Positions 47,508 through 59,392 are shown, counted from the stretch's first letter. The stretch is 64,000 bases of DNA from Allantophomopsis cytisporea (GCA_024752435.1 CP103026.1:1240001-1304000); one strand, 5' to 3'. Notes: generated by a model not told the origin, from the letters alone. Numbers and translations: made by a program.

Positions 47508-49200
47508 ATTGTCTCGGGGTACTCAGCGCCCCGCGTGAGCGCACGCCGATGGTAATGTGAAGTTCTCGACAGCTTAGTCGTTTTGAGAGTCTTCATGTGG
47601 TCCACGGGGATCTGGCGATGCTCGTTGGTAATATTACACCGTAGCTGAGGGTTGGGCTTCGGTAGGCGTCATCTATGGTGGAGTAGAATGCGCGAGGCTA
47701 CACTTATCGCCCGACGGGACCTTTGTTGATCATAAGATAACTGTATGTAATTCCAGTGGCACAAGGATTTTCTGCTCTTCGGTCCTCGCTTTTCCTTTTT
47801 TGCCTTCGTGCAAACGGGGCTAAGAGAGTAACAAAAACTTGAGAGTTTGAGAGTTTGAGAGTTGCAGGAGCTAAGAAATTTGACAAATTGTGTTCGTGTC
47901 AATGCCGCAATTTACATTATCGAGTTGCGAGGGTTGAGGTTCAAGGCCTTGGGCGTGCAAGTAGATTTGGAGCACGGTTCAATGGTGGTTCCGAACGTTG
48001 AAGCATCCGCTATACATGCAATCCAGTGCAGTAGTAGAGCAGCAGTTTACCTATACGCTGAGTCGATTTTCTGTTCTTTGTTAGTCCATCGAGTATAAAT
48101 TCCGTAATAGTAAAGCCACTTCGGCCTGTGTTTTGTTGGTACTCCGAGTACTTAGGCGTGGCACGGCAGCCAGGACAAAGGCGAGGTGAGGTGAGGCGAG
48201 GCAAGACGCAAGGTGGGCTGGGGATATCCAGAAAGCGATCCGTATGTGACAGATATGGATGCGAAATATGTTTTCTACCGCGGAAAGCATGCATAGAGGA
48301 TGCACCGACTATGCGTGAACGTATGGGATTGTCAGGATAGAGTGATAGAGTAGTACAAGTGAGTAGCAAGCAAGCAAGTGGCTGCTGCACGAGGTACCGG
48401 GGGGTTCAAGTATAAGAGTTGAGTGGCATGGAGGAGGGAGGGTATGGATGATTATGAGGGGGAATGTAAGATAAGCAGCATATCAGAGTATGTGTATGCG
48501 GACGGTGTCGATATTCATATATATGCGTGTAAAAAGTATTCTGGTCTCTCTCTGTGTTTGAATAGCTTTTTTCTACGTAGACTACTTGACAGTCCATTGA
48601 ATAAAAACGTCTTGAGAACTTGTTGAGGATCACCCGTTACTGAAAGTCGTGAAACCTGGTCAAATCCAGCAAATGCAAGTTCAAGTCGAACGAAGCCTGT
48701 TAAACTCTGTCCATCTCCCGTTTGCTATCTTGCGGAAGTCCATACGCTTTACGATTGTCCCGGAGATCTCTGGAGGCACTAGTAGGAGGAGCACAAGGGA
48801 GGGGAGGAGGATGACGAGGGTTCATGATGATGGGAGCATTTGGGGTCTTGGGGGGTTATGTATGATGGGGGCGGTCACTGGTCCGTGGCCAAGAAAGCCA
48901 GCCTTGCCAATGCAAGCAATCGATAGGACCCTCCCCGCCATTTTTTCTTGCAAAGCTGATGTGGCCTGCGTCAGCTCTGATCGCGCAACGCGACTTGACT
49001 TTATCATCGTCATTTTTGACCTCCCGCTTCAAGCCGCAAAGATTAGCTGAGCTCAACTAAACCTTGCACAAGACCTGGAGACCGAGATCCTGATGCACAT
49101 CTGACATACGGCACTTGTATCTCACAGTACCTTTGTAGCTACGATAGCTACCTACCTAGTCATTACCTGGTGCTGTTGGAAACATCGAGAAACCTCCAAT
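47508..49200. promoter_or_regulatory. Divergent upstream region of arrestin-like and cyclophilin genes
   Basis: A 1.7-kb gap. It holds an 8-bp tandem (GAGAGTTT) near 47840-47865, a GAGGTGAGGTGAGGCGAGG stretch near 48184-48203, and TACCTACCTAG at 49149-49159, just 42 bp before the cyclophilin ATG. No gene seen. Confidence 0.5.
47838..47866. repeat. 8-bp tandem repeat (GAGAGTTT)
   Basis: About three and a half consecutive copies of GAGAGTTT in the shared upstream region; ordinary short tandem repeat. Edges are accurate to a few bases. Confidence 0.75.
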
Positions 49201-49767
49201 ATGTCAGTAACATTGCATACCAACTTCGGCGATTTGAAAATCGAGGTATTCTGCGAGAGCGTTCCCAAAACGGCCGAAGTGAGTTTAAACATACACAAGC
49301 TACTCATAATCCATGATGCGCGAGTAAAGTCCTTGCTAACCCTAATTGCTCCTTAGAACTTCCTCGCTCTTTGCGCATCAGGATACTACAATGGCTCAGC
49401 CTTCCATAGACTAATCCCCAGCTTCATGATTCAGACGGGTGCGCCGCCAGCTCAACCGAAGGGCGGAGTTTCGATCTGGGAGGAACCCTTTGAGGACGAG
49501 ATCCGGCCGACATTGCGACACAATGCGCGCGGAATAGTCAGTATGGCCAACAAAGGCCCGGGTACAAATGGCAGTCAGTTTTTTATCTGCTTCGCGTCGG
49601 CACCTCACCTCGACGGTAAGAACACTGTCTTTGGGAGAGTGCTGGGCGATGGGGGGCTGGCTACCTTGACGAAAATGGAGGCTGTTGAGGTGGATAAGAA
49701 AAACAGGCCAAAGCAGGAGATCAAGATTGAGAGCGTTACTATACACGCGAATCCATTGGCCGATTGA
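49201..49767 (+). CDS. Peptidyl-prolyl cis-trans isomerase, PPIL3 (cyclophilin J) type
   Basis: Cyclophilin that isomerises Xaa-Pro bonds; the PPIL3 group is found with the spliceosome in the nucleus. Exons 49201-49278 and 49357-49767 give 162 residues, the usual single-domain length. It starts MSVTLHTNFGDLKIEVFC, as PPIL3 proteins do. Active-site residues: FHR (42-44) in SAFHRLIPSFMIQTG, the FF of NGSQFFICF, and HLD. The loop GGVSIWEEPFEDEI is typical of this group. The end reads SVTIHANPLAD, matching the family's C-terminus. Where other cyclophilins have a Trp for cyclosporin binding, this one has H (APHLDGK). Confidence 0.95.
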
Positions 49768-50238
49768 ACCTTCAATGCTGTCCTGTTTTAAAACATAGGC
49801 TACTCGAGTGTGCTCTGTTCTGCTTGTATCGTATGCAAGCTGCCGTCGAAATATCACCGAACTTCACACATGGCCGGTTCAATAGTTACGGGGGAAAATG
49901 CTGTAGCCTTTTCGGCATCCGCAGCCCATCGGATACAACTTTGACCTACGCGAAATACAGCATAGGCGCTTGGACTACATGATTGCACTGGGAAGAGCTA
50001 GAGGAAACCCCAAATATGGAAGAATCTATATGCGATGCTGTACAAAAGCATAGGATGTCCTGGATTCAGCTTCTTTATTGCAATAGGCTAGTGATGTCCA
50101 TGGTAGCCACTCATCTCAAACGTCTCCTAATATACCATATACGGTACAGACTATGCCGTTTATTGCGCCTAACTCCTCATCCTCATCAAAAATTACGTAT
50201 GCTATGATCTGAACGAACCTACAAGCTTCAACCTCAGA
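49768..50238. other. Convergent intergenic region, no gene seen
   Basis: Between the 3' ends of the cyclophilin and the Lcb3-type gene. No ORF or RNA gene. Confidence 0.6.
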
Positions 50239-52200
50239 TCAGATCATCGCAGATGCAACAATGGGCCCTTGGGAGCCCATGCCGAGACCAATTACTTCAA
50301 ATAGAATAGGGTTCACTTCAACAGCCAACCATGCAATGCCTAAATAGTCAGTCTAAGTAAAAGGATAAAAAACAAGTAAGAACTTCATCGACTTACCTGC
50401 GTAAACAATAAGCTTCGTGACAACTTCAACGTCGTACCTAACTCGAGGTTTCTCTAATCGCGAGAACATCTCTCGTTCCTCTCTTGCGTTCTCATGCTTC
50501 TCATGATCGTGAATCTCAATACTGCCAATCGTTCCATTCGGCGGTGTAGCTGGTGTGAATAAGGCAGAACCCTGACCCATCATTTGCTCATAAGAGCCAA
50601 CTCTGGACTGCGCTGGAGTTGGCAAATTACCGGGGCCAATGCTGAAACCCGAGCCAAGCGAAGAGGTCTGCTCTTCAATGCCTAATTCCGGGCTTCCAAA
50701 ATAGTCCTTGGATTTTCCAGGTGAAGTGCTACGCAGCATTGGTGTGGCAGCAGCAGAAGAATTGACGCTATCCTTTCGCCTCTTCTCACGATATGCAAGC
50801 GTTTCGTATGCATCTGCAGCAGATTGAGGTCCAACTGATACTGCTCGTCCACGACCTGCGCGTCGAATCGAACCAAGCAGTTGAGGTATATCAGACATAC
50901 TTGGCATAACGTTGTCCACCTTCAAATGAGCTGGAATTTTGTTGTATTCGGAGGCCTGCATAAAGAACTTTCGAGGCAGTGATAGTCCCAGCCTTTCAAT
51001 AACTCGGAATATGTGAGGCAGGAATTTCAATAATGTTGGTTTCATGATTTCTCGCCACGCAAAAATAGACAGTACTCCAACAAGGACTCGGAGAATGACG
51101 ATAGTCCATCCCATGTGCTCAAGATCGAACGGGACAGTCCCCGGCATAGGCAGATCCCAAGCCCAGCCTGATTGTGCAAAATGCCAGCCACCTAGTTCGA
51201 TACCAATCATGACTCCAGCAAACGCAACACTGTCATCAAAGCAGGGGCAATCGTCGGCGGGTTCTGGATGAATGCGGACCATAGCGATGATGACGGCAGC
51301 CACAAGGAGAGGAACGTGCCAAGGACTACTATATAAGTAGGAGTCCATTGTGTCGCTATAAATACATTCAAAGGCGGAGAGTCCTGCTCCCAATATGCTC
51401 CCAATGATAACGTCGAAGAAGCCATGCATACCGCAATAAAGTCGTCCGAGAATAATAGAGAACGCATAAAAGTAAGACACAGCTTCAAGTATAGTCTTGG
51501 TTGAATCCTGGAGTGTGCAGTCAGGCGAATGGAGGGTAAACAAGGCGTAGACCGCAACAGAGACTGCATTTGCAGAATGTGTCGATGGAAATCCATATTC
51601 TAAGGCCGCGGATCCGGACATGGTAATCCTTTGAAGTGGAGGTGATAATGGTCTTGGTAAGGAGAGCATATCTTTGACAAATCCAGTTAAAAAGACACCG
51701 GAGGCGAGAATATGTACCATACTAGTAGACGATTAGATTTTGGTTTACGATTGCATTGCTTGACTTCGACATACCCTCGACCCAATGAGGTATGGCCGCA
51801 CCAGAAGAGTATGGGCAAAACCACCATGAAGAAGGTGTGTGTTCCTAAATTTGCAGTGATTGCAAAATATGAATCGAACGCCGGCGACCGCATATGATCC
51901 TGCATCCAGGCAAGGTATGGTGTCTCCCATCTTATCAGTGGCAGGAGTGTTTGTCGAAGGTTGTATCTCCATTGCGGCAATCTACGTTTATCTGCAGAAG
52001 AGTTGTCAGCGGCTATCTTGCGAGGCAAATTCTTGATATGAAGCTGCTGGGTCGTAAAACTCAAATGAGCATGTATACTTACAATGATCCAAACTCCTCA
52101 AACCAGCGTCTGGAACATCTGGCGCAACAACGGCTATTGTGGGTGGGGTATCATGATGAATTTCGAGCTTGTTGCCGACGCCATTGGATGTGGGACACAT
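50239..52200 (-). CDS. LCB3: Sphingoid long-chain base-phosphate phosphatase (Lcb3/Ysr2 type)
   Basis: ER enzyme that dephosphorylates dihydrosphingosine- and phytosphingosine-1-phosphate, feeding bases to ceramide synthesis. Four exons: 52200-52083, 51991-51775, 51721-50397 and 50339-50239, giving 586 residues. The long frame at 52064 begins with TTG, not ATG; the true first exon (MCPTSNGVGNKLEIHHD to LRSLDH) joins through a 91-nt intron to YKRRLPQWRY, as in orthologues. PAP2 motifs: KDMLSLPRP (128-136), the PSTHS with H160, and GRLYCGMHGFFDV with R205, H211 and D215. About eight membrane segments. A disordered Ser/Pro-rich insert follows (about 390-520), and the last exon supplies the final helix (GIAWLAVEVNPILFEVIGLG). 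Confidence 0.93.
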
Positions 52201-52884
52201 ATGGGCGCATAAGTCGCAACAGCCCTGACAGCTGCGCAATTGCTATGGAAAAAGCTATTGTGCGTTGTTGGGTGTTGTTGATAATGGGTGCATCGACATG
52301 ACCGTTACGAAATGATCACAGACTTCGAGAACAAACGGTTTGAGGTTTCTGATAACTCGGTTTTTGGTGTTGGGGTGCGCCCACGCGGAGCTGGGATAAG
52401 CACATCGTCTAATCATCTAATCCGAGGATGGCGTCCATCGGTGGTCGGTATGTTGGTCCGTCCTATTGTTCCGCTGTGTAAGATAGTTAATCCGACAGCA
52501 TTGTCGCTCGGCAGATTATTTTTCCAAGCAGACCTGTGACGTTGGTGGGTTGCTGTGCCAAATTTCTCTGACAACGCATCTGGGGGAACGTGCCCGCACA
52601 AACGATAAACAAATCGGGCAACCGTGGGCAACCACGGACCACAAGCGCACCACGATTGCCTGTGCTATTGGATCCATAACAGAACTAATTTAAGCTCATT
52701 GACAGCTGGATCATCAACATTCCATTAACTTGGTCATTTCATCATTCTTCCAAGTAAAAGAAAGATCCCTCATATCTTATCGCGGAAAGTTTGTATCTTT
52801 GGAAGGAAACAGTTATTTTTCCGCCAAAACCATCTAATTCCCAATACCTTCTGGATCACCACTGCAAAACTGCATAACATCAAC
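52201..52884. promoter_or_regulatory. Divergent promoter between the Lcb3-type and Rho4 genes
   Basis: Head-to-head gap of about 680 bp. The part before the Rho4 ATG is A/T- and C-rich leader-like (52760-52884). No gene. Confidence 0.5.
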
Positions 52885-53844
52885 ATGTCGGTTACCTACG
52901 ATAATGGTCATACCCGCAACAGACCATCCGACATGTCAGAGAAATACGATTCTGCCCCGAAACGAAAATCTACACGTCGAGAGGAAAGCGCGAGATCAAG
53001 TGAGGGCACTGTCAGCACGATGAATACTTCCTCGACAGGTGGCGCCTCAGCTACTACACATACCACCGAAGCTCCATCATATTCAAAAAAGATCGTTGTT
53101 GTTGGAGACGGTGGCTGTGGAAAAACATGTTTGCTGATCAGTTACAGTCAAGGCTACTTTCCTGAGGTTCGAAGACCACAATTCATGCACAACGTTACAT
53201 ACTGACTTGACTCATTAGAAATACGTTCCTACTGTGTTTGAGAACTACATCACATATCCTACTCATGGTCCATCTGGAAAGACAGTGGAGTTGGCACTCT
53301 GGGATACCGCTGGCCAAGAAGAATACGATCGACTAAGACCTCTGTCTTATCCAGAGACCGACTTGTTGTTCGTATGCTTTGCTATTGACTGCCCGAACTC
53401 CCTAGAGAACGTCATGGATAAGGTAAGCCCACTGTATGAAGCATAAGATGATCGTATACTAACAACAAGTAGTGGTATCCTGAGGTCCTTCATTTCTGCC
53501 CATATACTCCACTCGTTCTTGTAGGACTCAAATCCGATCTTCGCAACAAGCGTACCTGTATCGATCTTCTCAAGACCCAAGGTCTTACCCCAGTAACACA
53601 AGAACAAGGAATGGCTGTTGCACAGAAGATGAATGCTCGCTACATGGAGTGTTCGAGTAAGGAAATGACTGGTGTGGAAGATATCTTCGAGCAGGCAATT
53701 CTTACAGTTGTCGCAAACGATCCAAGCAATCAACCCGGCACTCGACGTGAATCGCGGAAAATTGGATCTTCTTCTGGCCTCGCCGGCCCATCAGGCGGCG
53801 CGGGCGGAATGAGAAAAAGAAACCGCAAATGCACTGTACTTTAA
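52885..53844 (+). CDS. rho4: Rho4-type small GTPase
   Basis: Membrane-anchored Rho GTPase; in filamentous ascomycetes Rho4 acts with formins in septum formation. Exons 52885-53166, 53219-53422 and 53473-53844 give 285 residues. A Ser/Thr-rich extension (1-67) precedes the G domain, as in Rho4 but not Rho1 or Cdc42. P-loop GDGGCGKT (74-81); effector loop KYVPTVFENYITY; DTAGQEEYDRLRPLSYP; guanine motif in GLKSDLRNKR (KSD, as in Rho3/4 relatives, where most Ras proteins have NKxD/TKxD). The C-terminus is polybasic (MRKRNRK) followed by CTVL (282-285), a geranylgeranylation CaaX box. Intron 1 has a weak donor (GTTCGA), but the phase-0 join EKYVPTVFENY is unmistakable. Confidence 0.94.
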
Positions 53845-54279
53845 GGGGACTGAGCAAGTTGCTATGAGAACAACGACTACCCATCACACGAATGATATTC
53901 CTTATGTTTGCATAGCACCAAAAGCATTGGAGTATTGTACTGAAGACAGGATCTGCAGTGCGCAATTTCCAATATGAGATGGATGCAATGTTAGGTGTCA
54001 CCAGTACACGACTCGACTTTTTCTTTTGGCCTTGAATAGGTCTCGTCTTCGGCACTGGGGAATATGGAGGCACAATGATAAGGTGCCACGGACTTGTCTG
54101 GGTTTCCTCTGTGTAATGACTTGTTTTATTTTATCTTATGCGTACTAGACATCATAATGATTTCCCAAACAATTCCATGATTCAAATGAATATTCTTGAC
54201 ATACCGAGTGAAAGGGTATCGCTCCTGAACTCCTGATATAACCCAGATCCAGCCTGATGTATGCGTATTTGATGTGATT
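53845..54279. other. Convergent intergenic region, no gene seen
   Basis: Between the 3' ends of Rho4 and Dad1. No ORF worth calling. Confidence 0.6.
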
Positions 54280-54747
54280 CTACTTCCCCTCCATCGTAGT
54301 ATCTCCCTCCTCGTGCTCTCCTTCTCCGCCTTCATGGTTTTCTTTGGCTATAGCTTCGGGATCCTTAGCCATGACATTTTCAAAAGTCGACCACAAAGCC
54401 TCTACCGAACTAAACTCGTTTCCAACCTGGGAATTTATCAGTATCACACCTCCATTTTCACAAATGATAGGACCGTCACTCACAGCTATGACACCCTCGA
54501 GGGATCTGTTCAACTTGTTGATGTTTGCTAGGACATGCTCGAAGCTCTAGATATTGCACATACTGTCAGTGGGCTTTGCAGATTACCGATAAACCTATGC
54601 AGGAGGCTATAGTGGCAGTCAGGGTGGGGCTAGACATACAATCGCGATTTCACCTAAGAGAGCTTCGCGCTGCTGTTCGAAAAAGGACTTCTCGCCTGCG
54701 CCGCCATGTAGAGACGAATTGGGAGGGCGGGAATTAGTCGATGCCAT
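54280..54747 (-). CDS. dad1: DASH complex subunit Dad1
   Basis: Subunit of the fungal DASH/Dam1 ring that couples kinetochores to spindle microtubules. Exons 54747-54640, 54546-54484 and 54426-54280 give 105 residues. The core FFEQQREALLGEIAI, SFEHVLANINKLNRSLEGV and VGNEFSSVEALWSTFENVM is the complete Dad1 domain; the tail is acidic (EGGEGEHEEGDTTMEG), as in relatives. The second intron (54427-54483, 57 nt, GTGAGT...CCCAG with a TACTGATAA branch site) has a length divisible by three and no in-frame stop, so an unspliced transcript would encode a Dad1 with 19 extra residues inside its conserved core. The split of the domain by that insert is why I call it an intron. Confidence 0.94.
54427..54483 (-). 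other. Stop-free, in-frame intron of dad1 (57 nt)
   Basis: Donor GTGAGT, acceptor CCCAG, branch-like TACTGATAA about 12 bases before the acceptor. It keeps the frame open if retained. Placement between IA and VGNEF restores the continuous Dad1 core. Confidence 0.85.
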
Positions 54748-55880
54748 CTTGAACTGTTCTATGGATGTTATCGCGTCTGTTGAAGCTGAGCGACGCGATT
54801 CGGTAAGGTCATGATTCTCATGTACGTGCCCGATATCACAGGCATGAATTACTGGTTAGGTAAGGTATCTTATCATTCAATATTGGCTGCGCGGCTGCTT
54901 CTACCAAAGATACCTCCTCTGTACCTATTATTTCAGCAAAACCAACATGATCTTCTTACTGGTCAGATCCTCATCGAATTCAAAATAAACATCGCCGAGC
55001 CTCAATCGTCAAAGGCAGAAAACATCCTTCTGTACATAAGATCTACAGCGTGCACACGTACACATGGCACACATTGACCACATGTGGATATTTCAGACCG
55101 TCAGCGGATGGTTTCCTCGAAGTCAAGGACCTCTATCCGCACGAGAGCGTTAAACAGGTTCAGTATGACTTAAACGCGAGAGCGTGAAATCTAGTTCCCT
55201 GCTCTTATGTCATATAATCCCGAGATGCATATGTATATGATTGTGGGGTACGCCTTGTGAGTTGCGCTCTCTGTCTCTCGTATTGCCATTATCTATCGTT
55301 TCATTCTTTTCTATTCCTTCAACATTCGCTCAAGATCGAAGGCTGTGGCGCTTTTTTTCCTTTTCTTGTGGCTTTTTGTGTGTTGTTACGGTTGAACTGA
55401 GGTTATTGGTGTTCCTTTGGATCTGCGCATGCCATCCGCCGGGAAGATGGTGTGATCTCGATAAGGGAAGCAATACTATCAAGTATGAGAATGGCGAGCT
55501 CACGCAAGTGCCTCCTCCCTTGTCACATACCCCCCAATAAAACAAATGCGTTCCATTTAGTAGCTCTTCCTCATTTTCATCCATACACGCCTCTTTGTTT
55601 TGTCATTGGTGGATGCTGCCCATTATGGCCGAGGTGATCATATTCAACAGGGAGTTTCGTGCATCGTATACATGCTGGTGGATATGGCGACATAGGTTTT
55701 AAGTCTCGGTCTTTCATCGTGCGGCATACTGCCCACTTGCATGAAGACGTGATCGCAATACACCTCATTGAATTCTCAAATAAATACGAATCCCCATCTC
55801 CCCTGCTTCTCGTGTCATTGCATCAATACTTCAAAGTATTCCTCATCTCGAGTCCCATTACCATTAAGAAGTACCGCACG
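54748..55880. promoter_or_regulatory. Divergent upstream region of dad1 and the MFS transporter
   Basis: About 1.1 kb with T-rich and C/T-rich stretches. The frame running from 55659 into the transporter's first exon is open by chance; I use ATG 55881. No gene in the rest. Confidence 0.5.
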
Positions 55881-57896
55881 ATGCCGGCATCTATACCGAC
55901 CAATGAGGGTGACAGTATCCACAAGAGTCCCCAGAGCTCCAAGGTACAGAGCTTTCTAAGAAAAGCTCGTGGGCAAATCGACCGACCTGCCGATAGCGAT
56001 AACAAATCTACCTTCATCAGCAAAGAGACAGCACGTGCATCGGCTGCTTCTGACACTGATCAATCGAGCGATGATGATGCAGGAAAAGCCGGCGTTTGGG
56101 CAGCGGGTGGCTCTGCGAGATTCTACGAACCTATTCCTGAGTTCGAAGGGCGTCATCGATGGGACCCTTATGCAGAATGGACGGAGCAGGAGGAGAAGAA
56201 GCTTGTACGGAAGGTATGTTGATGGCATATGGCGAAACCTTCACTCTATCAATACCTTGTACTTCAAGTGTGCTTGCAGGGTGATCGATATCAAACCATG
56301 AAATCATGGCAACACGGTATCCTTTGAACTCATTACTGACATCTGTCAGCTTGACTGGAAGATTTGTGCATGGGCGTGTGTCATGTTCTTCGCTTTACAA
56401 CTCGATCGAAGCAACATCACGCAAGCTCTCTCTGACAACATGCTCGACGATCTTGGCCTGACTACAAACCAATACAACTATGGACAAACAATCTTCTACC
56501 TTTGCTTTCTCTTCGCCGAACTTCCTTCGCAACTCATCAGTAAGAAACTTGGACCCGACAACTGGATTCCAATTCAGATGGTCTTGTGGAGTATCGTTGC
56601 GTCATGCCAGAGCCATATTGACGGGAAGTCTACCTTCTACGCTACTAGAGCACTTTTGGGGCTCATTGAAGGTGGATTTATTCCTGACGTCGTTCTCTAC
56701 TTGTCGTATTTTTACACAAGTAAAGAGTTACCTATGCGCCTCAGTTTCTTCTGGGGTGCCTATATGATGACAAGTATTATTTCAGCTTTTCTCGCTTTTG
56801 GTATTCTGCATCTGAGAGGACACAACGGCTGGGAAGGTTGGCGATGGCTCTTTGCTCTTGAAGGATCTCTCACGGCTTTGATCGGAATAGTTTCTTTCTT
56901 CTATCTACCACCATCTCCGACCCAGACTGCCAGTAGATTCAGAGGCAAAGACGGCTGGTTCAGCGAAAGGGAAGAGGTTATCATGGTCAACCGGATCTTA
57001 CGTGACGACCCTGGAAAGGTTAGCCCTTCCCTACTCATGGTTTCCTCGTATCAATACTAACTAATATCAGGGGGATATGCATAACCGTCAGGGACTCTCC
57101 TTCACTCTATTGAAGGAGGCATTATTTGACTACGATTTATGGCCAGTCTACCTCCTCGGTCTCACTTGGGGTATTCCACAGCAATGTGTTTCGTCTTATC
57201 TGACTCTGACTCTCAAGTCGCTTGGTTGGGGTACTTTTGAAGTCAACCTCTTGACGATTCCTGCCTATGTGCTATTCATCATACAGCTCATCTTCTGGAC
57301 GTGGGTCAGCGAACGTATCAACAACCGCTTCTTGATTGTTCTCATGTGTCAATTCTATATGCTGCCACTGGTAATTGCGCTCGAAGTCCTTCCCGCCGGA
57401 GCCAACGCATGGGCCAAATATACTTTGAGCATCATGATGGTTGGATTCCCTTACGTTCACGCAATCATTGGTACGTTGGCATCGTTCCCTGATTGTTATG
57501 TTTTACTAATTCAATCGACAGTTGCCATCACAAGTAGAAATGCCGGATCAGTGAGGACGCGAACCATCGGTTCAGCACTGTACAATATGGCTGTCCAAGC
57601 ATCCAACATTATCTCATCAAACGTAAGCCTCCCTTCAGTATCTTCAGAATTGTCACTAACATATTTAGATCTATCGAACCGACGACAAACCTCTTTACCG
57701 TACAGGAAACAAGGTCCTCCTCGGTATCATAGCATACACTATTGTGTTGATTGTTTGCATCAAGTTCTATTACATATGGCGTAACTCCACACGTGAGAAG
57801 AAGTGGAATGCTATGACACAGGAAGAGAAGGATTATTACCTTGCAAACACAACGGATTTGGGGAACAAACGCTTGGATTTTAGATTCGCCCACTAA
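55881..57896 (+). CDS. MFS transporter, anion:cation symporter (ACS) family
   Basis: Plasma-membrane importer of an organic anion or vitamin-like molecule. Exons 55881-56213, 56350-57018, 57071-57470, 57522-57622 and 57669-57896 give 576 residues. A hydrophilic Ser/Asp-rich N-terminus (about 110 residues) with FYEPIPEFEGRHRWDPYAEW and EEKKLVRKLDWKIC leads into the first helix (FFALQLDRSNITQALSD), which carries the family's LDRSN motif. Other signs: YNYGQTIFYLCFLFAELPSQ, ARALLGLIEGGFIPD-like (here RALLGLIEGGFIPDVVLYL), and the late SRNAGSVRTRTIGSALYNM with NIYRxDDxPxYRxGN-like SNIYRTDDKPLYRTGN. About 12 membrane segments. The first intron (136 nt) is longer than the rest. Faces the next transporter tail to tail with 55 bp between. 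Confidence 0.92.
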
Positions 57897-57951
57897 AGTT
57901 AGAATCCTTCAACAATGCACATACAACAACAATATAGAATTTCCTGAGACA

Positions 57952-59392
57952 TTACACCTCCGCTTCCTTTCCATCATTCACCTCTACCACCTCTGCTAAC
58001 TCGTTTCTCTGCTCTCTTCTCTTGAACCATCTCACCACGATATTGTTAAGAAAGAGAACAGCACCCATACAAATCATAGCAATACTATCAGACTTCCAAT
58101 TTGGTGCCTGGGTAGTGTTGTAAAAGATAATACTCCAAAACATGTAAAAAGTGGTGCTGAGTGTATTCATACTTGCCAGTACTAAACTTCTCTTCGCATC
58201 ATCATCTCTGCAAAGATCGTTTGCCCAGGCCAAGAATACTGTCTGTCCTGCATATTGGCACCCATTCAGCATCAACGCAAAGATCTTCGCACCGGAGTTA
58301 GGCGGGTTAAGCATGACGGAGCCGGAGGTGACGGCGGTAATGGACAAAAAGACGCCTACATGCCAACGAGATTTTGTATGATCGGAATACCAACCTGCAA
58401 GAAGAGTAGCCACAATTCCGACACCTGAAACGGCTGTAGGGATACAGTCGACTTGGGGTACAGAGTAAGTCCCGAGAGATGTGAGATATAGGGCCAGAAT
58501 ACCATTCGAGGAATACATCTCAGTGTTGCTTGCAAAGACCCATATTGATACCATGGTCCAGAACTGCCAGGAGAGAAGGACACGCCGAACTAAATTCCAG
58601 CCAAGAACTCCACGCGCCCGAGAAACTCTCGGGAGCCGCTCTATGGCGAGCACGCGTTCTTCTCTAGAAAGATACAGCGCCCGGGTGCTTTCTGGCGTGT
58701 CCGGGAAGATGAAAAATCCGTACAGAGCAATGGGTAGCGTAATGAGAAAATCAATGATGAAAAGCCAGCGCCAGCCTGCAAGACAGTGTTTTCCGTTCAG
58801 GTTTTTATATACTCCACCCTGTAAGAATCCAGAAAATAAAGTGCCTGCTAGACCACTACTAGTAAATATGGCTGTCCGCTTGCCCAACTCAGATCCTTGA
58901 TACCACGCCCCTAGGATGTACTGACAACCCACAAATGTCGAGGATTCACACACAGCCTGAAGAATTGAATAACCATGATTTGACGATAGCTTTTTACAAA
59001 TCCTGTTCCCAGAGTCAACAGACCCCAACAAATCATCATGCTTGGAAACCAAATCCGTGGCGGCAGCTTCTGTAGGGCCAAGTTCTGTGGAATCTGGCCA
59101 AGAACATAACCACCGTAGAAAATGGTGTTGATCTCATTGAGCTGCTTTCCGTACATTCTGAGATCGTCCTTCATTCCACTGACATAGGCATTGGTGAGAT
59201 TCGCTCGATCAAGGCTATCATTATCACTTATCTGGCTGCGGTTGGTAGGCGAGTCACATACTAATTGACCCAGTACATCAGACAACAGAACGAGAGGATA
59301 AACCAGTCGAGCTTCAATATCAACCTTCTCTCTGCCTTCGTTTCCGCTGGCTCACCCCAAACCACAATACGGACCTTTCTCAAAATGCCCAT
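57952..59392 (-). pseudogene. ACS-family MFS transporter with a one-base frameshift (possible null allele or sequence error)
   Basis: About 464 codons in two frames. Exon 1 59392-59262 (MGILRKVRIVVWGE start) joins through a 47-nt intron to 59214 onward: WVNYLDRANLTNAYVSG, GYVLGQIPQNLALQKLPPR, then YRQIMVIQFFR. At about 58956 the homologous reading jumps to the next frame: AVCESSTFVGCQYILGAWYQ and so on to the stop at 57952. The DNA reads TTCAGGCTGTGTG; one more G would keep the frame. A 41-nt GTAAAA...TTCAG intron could bridge the frames formally, but it would remove conserved helix residues and is shorter than any other intron here. Everything else in the gene is intact (P-D-T-P-E-S-T motif, about 12 helices, acidic tail), so the break is recent or artefactual. 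Relatives include vitamin and pantothenate carriers. Confidence 0.75.

Noticed and set aside
55659..55880. Upstream start of the MFS transporter at 55659
   Set aside because: The extra 74 codons are Ser/His-rich leader-like sequence without homology; ATG 55881 begins the typical hydrophilic N-terminus.
58957..58997. A 41-nt GT-AG intron to bridge the two frames of the MFS gene
   Set aside because: It would delete the conserved VKSYRQIMVIQFFR helix and is shorter than every other intron in the window (minimum 45 nt). A one-base frameshift explains the data better.
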